A stretch of DNA of 20,691 nt, from positions 1-20,691 of IMG/VR virus record IMGVR_UViG_3300032285_000834; one strand, given 5' to 3'. Under the pieces are notes generated by a model. That model did not search any database, was not told the origin of the DNA, and saw only the letters and a list, made by a program, of their open reading frames with translations. How positions within the stretch are numbered: the first letter of the stretch is position 1; every line of letters begins with the position of its first letter. This document shows, in pieces, positions 1 to 7,600 of the stretch. The position numbers and the translations under genes were made by a program. This DNA is from a virus.

Positions 1-32
1 CTACTGCGTTTAATTCTTAAAACAAAAGCCAT
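1..32 (-). CDS. Start of another fibre-type gene, cut by the window edge
   Basis: An ATG at 30-32 with AGGA seven bases upstream opens a frame reading MAFVLRIKRS up to the window edge. Many phage fibre-type proteins begin with a very similar 'RIKRSS..GK.P' stretch. The stop of the upstream gene lies within the ribosome binding site, so the two are tightly coupled. Only ten codons are visible, so the product is inferred from this start and from its neighbours. Confidence 0.5.
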   Translation of the reverse strand, partial: MAFVLRIKRS

Positions 33-43
33 ATTATATTCCT

Positions 44-262
44 TTAATATTGGCCGGGCTCAATACTCTGTCCTTGATCTAAAGTATTAACCGCGACCCA
101 TTTATTTGTATTGGCATTATAGGCTAATAAGCTTCCTGCCGCTAGATTGGTAATGTCAAGATCAGATAAACCTGATAGTGTACTAATAGGAGCAGGACCA
201 ATCATTCCGCTAACTACTACACGACTTTTAGTATTATCTACTACTACTGTAGGTGTTGTCAT
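44..262 (-). CDS. Short fibre-stalk-like protein
   Basis: A 72-residue protein. The second half (LSGLSDLDITNLAAGSLLAY, then NANTNKWVAVNTL) is the recurring phage fibre pattern 'L.Dv...l..G..L.Yn..t.kWv', usually found as one unit within long fibres. Here it is a separate tiny gene, which could be a fibre-binding adaptor or the remnant of a longer fibre. The ATG overlaps the stop of the upstream gene by four bases. A further gene starts 12 bases past its stop. Confidence 0.65.
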   Translation of the reverse strand: MTTPTVVVDNTKSRVVVSGMIGPAPISTLSGLSDLDITNLAAGSLLAYNANTNKWVAVNTLDQGQSIEPGQY

Positions 263-855
263 CTTGTTACCTCCTTAATTAGCGTCACATTACCCCTTAG
301 AAAAGGAATAACACGACTACTTGAATCCGTTAATTCGCATGAATAAACTGCGGTATCGAATGTAAAATTTGTTGTTATAGCTGAAGTAATATTTATTGAT
401 ACTGTGTGATTAACAACATCAATAAGAACACCGCCATTACTAGAGGTTAGTTCAGCTATAACTGTATCAGATTCTAGGGTTTCCCTAATCTGCATTTGAG
501 CAGTATATCCTGCTAGTGGTATAGGGGTATTATACTCTATAATACCTCCAGCTGTATAGGCTGCATAGCCTGTTGAATTTACTTGGTTTAGGGTTAGCGT
601 ATCGGCGGTTTTAGAAGTTACCATATAATAGTTATCATCATCGGTACTATTAATGTCTTTCATCCCACCTGCACCTTTAACCCAAATTCTCCAATTTAAT
701 GGTACTCCATGTGCAGTTGAAGTAGTAATCACACAAGGCGCTGCTTTTGTGATTGCTGAAATTGGTGCATACTTTTTTAGTTCTGATTCCCAGCGCAGGG
801 TTTCTGTAAAAGTACTGCCCTGATAAATTTTAAAATTAATCTTTGCTGGTTCCAT
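259..855 (-). CDS. Tail-associated protein with FCCH-like domain
   Basis: A 198-residue beta-rich protein. Residues 33-104 match the repeat found in phage proteins annotated with a ubiquitin-activating-enzyme FCCH domain: ISAITKAAPCVITT, STAHG, WIWV-like strand, GAGGMKDINS, YYMVTS, TLTLNQVNSTGYAAYTAGG. In phages this is a small beta-barrel of virion proteins and has nothing to do with ubiquitin activation. The N-terminus (KINFKIYQGSTFTETLRWE) and C-terminal strands (GYTAQMQIRETLESDTVIAEL, then YSCELTDSSSRVIPFLRGNVTLI) form a second beta domain, typical of proteins encoded beside fibres. Likely a tail tip or baseplate-type decoration or a fibre connector. It overlaps the next gene by four bases (ATGA). 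Confidence 0.75.
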   Translation of the reverse strand: MEPAKINFKIYQGSTFTETLRWESELKKYAPISAITKAAPCVITTSTAHGVPLNWRIWVKGAGGMKDINSTDDDNYYMVTSKTADTLTLNQVNSTGYAAYTAGGIIEYNTPIPLAGYTAQMQIRETLESDTVIAELTSSNGGVLIDVVNHTVSINITSAITTNFTFDTAVYSCELTDSSSRVIPFLRGNVTLIKEVTR

Positions 856-1208
856 TATGCTGCCCTAACCCTTTGTGCTAACATAGTATCTGAGGTTCTT
901 AACTTACTGACTTCGGTGGTAAGCGCTATAACTTCAGTTTGTAGTTGTTGGTTCTCAACGCGAAGTTGAGCTAGTTGATTATTAAGCACAATCATTTCTT
1001 GTTGTAACCTATTGAGTTCGTTACTAAGCGTACCATTTTGTACACTCATACGTTCTAGTTCTGTGTGCATTAAAGTAATAACGCTAGTTTCCGCACTAGT
1101 ACTTTTCCAGTCTTTTAGCAATTTCTGAATTCCAACTGAGAAAGCAACAACTGCTAACGCAACTAGTGAAATTGTCTGAATGAGGCTGTGATTTTCAATC
1201 TCCACCAT
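855..1208 (-). CDS. Membrane-anchored coiled-coil protein (holin- or spanin-like, or tail accessory)
   Basis: A 117-residue protein with one transmembrane helix at residues 9-27 (LIQTISLVALAVVAFSVGI), then a basic stretch (QKLLKDWK) and a long coiled coil at about 44-104 with regular Leu/Val spacing (LNRLQQEMIVLNNQLAQL and so on). It ends RVRAA. There is no cleavable signal peptide or lipobox. One membrane helix plus a coiled coil fits an inner-membrane spanin (Rz type) or an unusual holin. Its place next to fibre genes leaves a tail-related role possible. It is first behind a perfect promoter and has the best ribosome binding site in the window (AAGGAGAT), so high expression is likely. Stop and next start share one base (TAATG). 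Confidence 0.7.
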   Translation of the reverse strand: MVEIENHSLIQTISLVALAVVAFSVGIQKLLKDWKSTSAETSVITLMHTELERMSVQNGTLSNELNRLQQEMIVLNNQLAQLRVENQQLQTEVIALTTEVSKLRTSDTMLAQRVRAA

Positions 1209-1309
1209 AATCAGATCTCCTTATTAGCAGTGGTTATATATTTGATTATAATCTAAACAGGAAGCTTGCCTTTTGGATCTAGGTAAAAGCTTGTCAAGAA
1301 AAAATATTG
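1209..1309 (-). promoter_or_regulatory. Structured leader of the distal fibre cassette
   Basis: About 100 bases of untranslated leader. It holds an interrupted inverted repeat with AAGCTT at both ends (1262-1267 and 1287-1292), partly pairing inside (TTTT/AAAA), and a strong ribosome binding site (AAGGAGAT) just before the ATG at 1208. An isolated TTGACA (1292-1297) has no matching -10 box. No ORF was found here. Confidence 0.35.
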
Positions 1310-1325
1310 AAATGTTCTGACATTT
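1310..1325. repeat. Inverted repeat at the predicted transcription start
   Basis: AAATGT, four bases, ACATTT: 6-bp perfect arms directly next to the -10 palindrome and starting at the predicted start site. It could be an operator half, or a short hairpin at the 5' end of the mRNA. Confidence 0.45.
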
Positions 1326-1340
1326 TGGTATATTATACCA
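1326..1340. repeat. 15-bp perfect palindrome over the -10 box
   Basis: TGGTATATTATACCA reads the same on both strands apart from the central base. It covers the whole -10 box of the promoter at 1332-1360. A dimeric regulator could bind here and block open-complex formation. The A/T-rich consensus makes part of the symmetry expected, since TATAAT itself gives most of the core. Confidence 0.5.
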
Positions 1341-1360
1341 CAAGGGCGGGAGGTTGTCAA
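1332..1360 (-). promoter_or_regulatory. Perfect sigma70 promoter for the distal fibre cassette
   Basis: TTGACA (1355-1360) and TATAAT (1332-1337) are exactly 17 bases apart, with TG placed for an extended -10 (TGGTATAAT). This is the same nine bases as in the promoter at 17396-17424. The -10 box lies in a 15-bp perfect palindrome (1326-1340). The start site would be near 1325, leaving a leader of about 117 bases before the ATG at 1208. Confidence 0.88.
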
Positions 1361-1363
1361 TGC

Positions 1364-1398
1364 AAAAAAATACCCTGCCCAAAGATTGGACAGGGTAT
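1364..1398 (-). terminator. Intrinsic terminator after the 93-residue gene
   Basis: An 11-bp stem on the minus strand (ATACCCTGTCC at 1388-1398 with GGGCAGGGTAT at 1370-1380, one G-T pair) closes a 7-base loop and runs into T7. It ends 16 bases after the stop of the 93-residue gene and three bases before the next -35 box. On the plus strand the stem is followed by AG then five T, so it may also work weakly in that direction. Confidence 0.9.
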
Positions 1399-1413
1399 AG
1401 TTTTTGCTAAAAT

Positions 1414-1695
1414 TTAAGCTTGATTATCTGTTCGAATCAAATCAATAAAATGCCATAAATCATCATTAGCATAAGTACCGCCAGGTTTATTAGGAGACCA
1501 GGATGGGTTTGGGGCTAATAATTCCGTTAAGTAATCATCTTTGATAATAAATAGAGTTTGAGCACTTGTAGGAATTTCGTTAGAATCAGAGTCTACAACT
1601 CTGATTCTAACTCGTACTTCTTTGTTAGGATATTCTTCAAGACAAGCAATTTCTTCTTGTGCTGTCTTTGCTGGAATACTAATTTGTCTTGCCAT
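1414..1695 (-). CDS. Small tail-associated protein of unknown function
   Basis: A 93-residue protein, cytosolic by sequence, encoded two bases after the fibre gene. It begins with ISIPAKTAQEEIACLEEYP, has a basic-then-acidic beta pair (EVRVRIRVVDSDSNEIP), a proline-rich SPNKPGGTY, and ends with DLWHFIDLIR. I do not recognise a named family. Its place right after the receptor-binding gene, as the last gene before a terminator, suggests a fibre assembly or fibre-binding role. The ribosome binding site (AAAGGA) lies in the last fibre codons, spaced about 11 bases from the ATG, longer than usual. Confidence 0.7.
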   Translation of the reverse strand: MARQISIPAKTAQEEIACLEEYPNKEVRVRIRVVDSDSNEIPTSAQTLFIIKDDYLTELLAPNPSWSPNKPGGTYANDDLWHFIDLIRTDNQA

Positions 1696-1697
1696 GA

Positions 1698-4600
1698 TTA
1701 ATTTAATCCTTTAAGTTTATTTTCTAAAGCCGCTAATCTTGCGGATATGTCTTGCTGTTGTGCAAGCTTGGTTTCTAAAGCTTCTACTTTATCAGACAGT
1801 TGTTGTACTGCTTTTGTTAAAACAGCAATATACGATGGATAATGAATAGTCTTAATACCCTTTATGTCACCAACTGCGTAGTCAGCATCATAAAATACCA
1901 AACTTGAACCTGTGGGTATAATACATTCAACTTCATCAGCAATAAAGCCGTAGCCTTTTTGCTGTTTAGGGTCTGCTTTTAGTTTATAAGATACTGGACG
2001 TAATTTATTAATAAAATCTAAGCCTAAATCCGTATCTGTTATTTCGTGTTTTACACGAATATCAGAAGGACTTGTTGTACGTACATCTAAAGTTATAGTA
2101 CTTCCTGACCCTGTAGTACCTACATAGGTTCCTGTAATACTAGTAGTTGTGCTACCCAATATACTACCAATATTATTAGTAGTAAGTGCAGAACCTGAAT
2201 TGCAATTAAATAGTGCAAAAGCACCAAATAAGTTACCACCAAATACCCATGTCGTTCCGTTCCAATACATTACTTGACCAGTAGCAGTAGCACCAGTTGG
2301 TAATTGTGCTAGAGTAATCGCGCTTTGCGCAGCCAAAGTACCAAGCGTTGGTTTACCGGTTAGGTCTGTGTAAGCTCCACTGGTTGCTACTGTTGCTAGT
2401 GTTGGCCTACCAGTTAAGTCTGCGTAAGCTCCACTGGTTGCTACTGTTGCTAGTGTTGGCCTACCAGTTAAGTCTGCGTAAGCTCCACTGGTTGCTACTG
2501 TTGTTAGGGTTGTCCAGGTTCCGTCATTACGCAAGAAACTGGTTGTTGAACCACTAGGTGGTGCAATTCCTGCAGTAACACTTCCCCAGTAAAACCTACC
2601 CCATTGTGCACTACTAGTACCCAAGTTCATTTTAACAGCGCCAGTATTGGTTGCATTACCACTAAAACTAGGAGCAGTATCAAATGAATTGGTAATATAT
2701 ACTCCTGCTGTATATGTTGTACCCGTAAATCCAGTAGCTATAGCTAGCCCAACCCCGTTAGTACTTATACCTGGAACAGCTAGTGAAGTTCCTAGCGTAT
2801 ATCCAAGTCTTAGGTGTGTTGCACCAGCTTTATTGATATAAATACTATCATTAGCACTATCTGTAGTAAACATATTACTACCAACTATAGTAGTACCGGT
2901 AGCTGCAAAGTATCCTAATTGATATTGAGTGCTACTAGTTACATTTCCTGTATTAACAGTAGCTCCAGCAGCTATGCCATCTAACTTAGAAGCATATGTA
3001 CTAGTCATATATCCATTAATACTAGCAGTAGCAGCTGCTATACTAATAACTGGAGCGGCTCCACCACTAGAAACTACAGGTGCAGTAGCTGTTACTGAAC
3101 TTACTAATGCTGTACCACTAGAAGCTGCTGTTAGTCTACCTGTTGCATCTACTGTGAAACTACCATACGTATATGAGCCAGCTGTTACAGTTGTAGTAGC
3201 TAAAGATATAGTACCTGTTGTAGTAATTGTACCACCACTTAAACCTGTACCTGCAGTTATACTAGTTACAGCTGGTGGTGTAGCCCATGTTCCATCATTA
3301 CGTAAGTATGTATTTGTTGCACCAGCTGGTGCTAAAATACCGGTGGTTGCAGTTCCCCAATAGAATTTACCCCACTGAGCAGTGCTAGTACCCAAATTCA
3401 TTTTAGTAGTAGTACTAGTTGCATTACCGCTAAAACTAGGGGCTCCGTCAAGTACATTAGTAACTAATACTCCTGCAGTATATGTTGTACCTGTATAACC
3501 TGTAGCTATAGCTACTGATACTGCGTTAGAGCTTATACCAGGAGCTCCAATAGTTGGTAAATTGTAAGAACTACGAAAATGTGTTGCACCAGTTTTATTA
3601 ATATAAATACTGTCATTAGCACTGTCTGTAGTAAACATACTACTACCAGCTATAGTAGTACCAGTAGCTGCAAAGTATCCTAATTGATATTGCGTACTAC
3701 TAGTTACGTTACCTGTATTAACAGTAGCATTAGCTGCTATATTATCCAATTTACCTGCATATGCAAGTGTCATGTAACCATTATTAGCAGCTGTAGCTGC
3801 TGCCATACTAATAGCTGGTGTAGTACCACCACTAGATACTATAGGTGCAGTACCGGTTACAGAAGTTACAGGTGCAGTACCACTAGAAGCTGCGGTTAAT
3901 CTACCTTGTGCATCTACTGTGAAATTACCATAAGTATATGAACCTGCTGTTACTGTAGTATTACTTAAACTAAGGGTAGGGGCAACCCACGTACCGTCGT
4001 TGCGTAAAAAGGTAGTTGTACTACCAGCAGGAGCAGCAATACCTGCACTATTAGTACCCCAATAGAAGGTTTTCCATGGAGCATTACTAGTACCTAAATT
4101 CATTGAAGCTGTACCTGCAGCTATACCACTGGCTGCTCCACTAAAACTAGGTGCACCATTAAACTGATTACTTATTAATACACCAGCAGTATAACTACCA
4201 GTAGTATTATTAAAACCACTTGCTATAGCAACTGAAACACCTGTTGAACTAACTCCAGGTGCAACTATTCCTGGTAAATTATGGGTTAGTCGTATATCTG
4301 TTACGCCTGCTTTATTGACAAATAAACTAGTACTTTCAAAAGTCAATAAACTACTAGAGCTTAATGCATTACCTGTTGCAGCATAGTACGCTAATTGATT
4401 TACTGTACCTGCATTGACAACACCACTAGCACCGGTACCAATACCATCAAGTTTTGTTTTGTCAGCAGCGCTCATTGAACCGGCTGCAGAAGTAGTAGCT
4501 GCATTAATGCTAATAACTGGTGTTGTAGTTCCAGTTGCTACACTAATAGGCAAAGTACCCGATACACTTGTAACGGTACCAGTTCCTCCGCTAGGTACTG

Positions 4601-7600
4601 CCCATGTCCCATCATTGCGTAAAAAAGTAGTTGTACTACCAGCAGGAGCAGCAATACCTGTACTATTAGTACCCCAATAGAAGGTTTTCCACGGAGCATT
4701 ACTAGTGCCTAAGTTCATTGAGGCATTGCCATTAGTATTACCGCTGGCTGCTCCACTAAAACTAGGAGAGCTGTTGAATTGATTGCTTATTAGTACACCA
4801 GCAGTATAACTACCAGTAGTATTATTAAAACCACTTGCTATAGCAATATTACCGCCAGTAGAGCTGACACCTGGTGCAATTATTCCTGGTAAATTGTGTG
4901 TTAGTCGTATATCTGTTACACCTGCTTTATTACCATATAAACTACTATCTTCAAAAGTTAATAGATTAGTTGGACTTAAAGTAGTACCTGTACGTGAATA
5001 GTACGGTATTTGGTATTGAGTACCGCTATTTAATAGTGGATTATTATTAAGATCGGTAACTCCTGCTAGTCGTACTACATTTTCAAAAACATTAGCATCA
5101 TTAGTAACATAAGCATCCACTGAACTATCAAAACTACAACCAACTAAATTAATTTTATTATTAATATTAGAAATTGTAGGTCTAGCAGCATCAGGAATAT
5201 ATGTACCTATTGCTTTAAATCCACAACCATTAATAAAATTATTAAATGTATTAGCTGCAACAAGCGACTCTAAGTATATGTTAGCAGTTACATAGTTTGT
5301 ACTACTAACACGTACAAATGAACATCCTGAAATATTATTGGTAACTCCTGGTTTAACGCTAGAGCTACTAATCCATAGATCAGTTCCACCTATATTTGCC
5401 TCAAAATAAACTCCATCAAGTGAAACACCAACAGCACTTTCTATAGCAGTTGAGCCACTGGGTTCACTGATTCGCAATCCCCAGTTAGAAGTACTACCAG
5501 TAGTTGTGCCATTAGCTTCAAAAGATCCACCCTGCATAGTAAATACGCCAGGACCAAGAACCCATCCACCGTATATAGAGTTTGCTCCAAACTCACAATT
5601 AAGCATTGTAATAGCGTTTGGACTACTAGTGTAGTTTCCTCCAGTAATACGTTCAACTAAAAATCCGCGTTGATTAAAACGGAATTCACAAGCTGAAAAA
5701 GTAGAGCTTAAGAAGTTAGCTCCATAAAAACCATAATCCCAGTTTCCAAACCAACAAGCCTCAACATATACGTAAGCACCATTGCTGATACTTAATCCTT
5801 TTCCACTTCCAGACCCTACAAAGCCTAAGTCTGTTATATGAGTATATAAGTTTGGATTTATTGGTAGTCCAGAGTAACCAGCAATTGTTAAACCATTACC
5901 TGCCCCAACCTGTTTAATAATACTAGCCCCTACACCTTCTCCAATAAAATGAACTCGATAATTGGGGTCTGATCCAGCAGGTGCACTATAAGTTAAACTA
6001 GAAGTTAAGTTATATACTCCGCGTGGAAAATATACAACTCCGCCGGTAGTTGCGGCAGTATTTATTGCAGTTTGAATTGCTGTAGTATCATCGGTACTTC
6101 CATTACCCAAAGCACCGTAGTCTCGAACATTATAGCGACGATCTGAGTATCCTCCAGACGCGCTTACAGATCCCCACGTACCATCTCCACGTAATACATC
6201 AGTAGCTACATTAGTAAAAGGCTTTAATCTAACAATTGTTGGAGTACTAGTATAGGTAGTATTAGTACCATTAGTAAGTACGCCTGTCCATGTACCTGTA
6301 TTGTAATATACAGATATTGAATTAGTTCCAGATAATACACCGATTGTTGGTTTAGTAAGTACAAATGTTCCGCTAGCTAGTGTTCCTGTTGTAGATACTT
6401 GCCACGCATTATTTATTCCTGCGCTAATAGCACTTGCAAACTGTGCCATTGTATTAAGGAACTCACTATCATATCCTACTATAAAAGAATATGTAACACC
6501 TTCTAATATAATAGTAAATGTAAGATCACCTACAGTAGTTAAATTACTTACACTAACTACCAACTTTCCTTGTGTTCCAGGTACATTAATTACGCCTGCT
6601 GTAGTTGGGAAGTCAATTCCTCGAAAATAACCAATACCAGACTTACTACCAGCTGCACCGCTTGTTCCAGTAACAGCATCAAAAGCATATCCATCACCAG
6701 TACCACCAGCAGTAAAAGCAGATCCAGTAGCATTACCCATATTTATAGTAACACCACTAGTAGTCCTTGGACTAATGCTATTATCTACGTCAATTCTAAT
6801 TGCTGCATCAGGATTACTGGTATTGTTAATATTACCATAAAATAATCTTCCGCCTCCGCTAGATACTGCAGAAACAGCGTTTGCTTTATCTAAGGTATTA
6901 CTTAGAATATTGCTTCCTGAGGGTGCACTACTTTCAATCCATACAGGATTAATAATATTAGCATTAGCACTAATACCAATTACAGCAGTATCTGCACTAG
7001 TACCACCACTTCCACCAATAGTTAAAAACCTAATATTGTCGCTTCTAAAGGCTTCTATCCTATTAGTACCTATTGGCGGGGTACTTACAGTTCCAGGAGT
7101 AACAGTTTTATTAATCTCAATACGTTGGGCTGAAACATTACCAGTAACTAAACTACCGCGTGCTGTAATATTGTTGAAATAGGCATTGCCGGTATCACGT
7201 TGAATTTGCCAACCTAATGTAGTTGCATTATAATTATCACTTTGGATTGTAAGTGGAAATCCTTGTGTTAAATAAGGCGTACCCCAAGTAACTGTATTAG
7301 CTGGAGTATTATAAATACCATCAATTGCCCATAAACTTTCTCCTGCTGCAGGTAACGTAACAGTAGCTGACCAACCTGTAGGAAGCGAACTTGATCCAGT
7401 AGTAGGATTTGGGGTAACTGTTGCAGCTGTTGTAGCTGCACTTATTGCTTGGCTTTGCGTTTTATATGCAATTCTAGCACTATCTCCCGGAATACCACCT
7501 ACACCTTCCATTCTAATAGGTAAATCCCAAGTAAAATTAGTAGCACCAGAAGCTTTAGTTCCGGTGCTACCCCATACAGGATCAGTACCTACCGGTATAC

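Noticed and set aside
259-855. Ubiquitin-activating enzyme
   Set aside because: The FCCH similarity is a database naming effect for a small phage beta-barrel; there is no adenylation domain or catalytic cysteine context.
1292-1297. Second promoter based on TTGACA in the leader
   Set aside because: No -10-like sequence at 16-18 bases (only AAAAGG-type). TATAAT at 1245-1250 lies too far away and has no -35 box of its own.
2350-2511. CRISPR array
   Set aside because: Repeats are contiguous, without spacers, in frame and coding.
2348-2557. Plus-strand ORF with repeated hydrophobic LHWLLLLLVLAYQLSLRK units
   Set aside because: It is the antisense reading of the 54-bp fibre stalk repeats. The periodicity comes from the fibre gene, and there is no ribosome binding site or promoter.
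1698-5035. Diversity-generating retroelement acting on the fibre gene
   Set aside because: No reverse transcriptase gene in the window, no template/variable pair with adenine-specific differences, and the C-terminus is an S74 chaperone rather than a C-type lectin fold.
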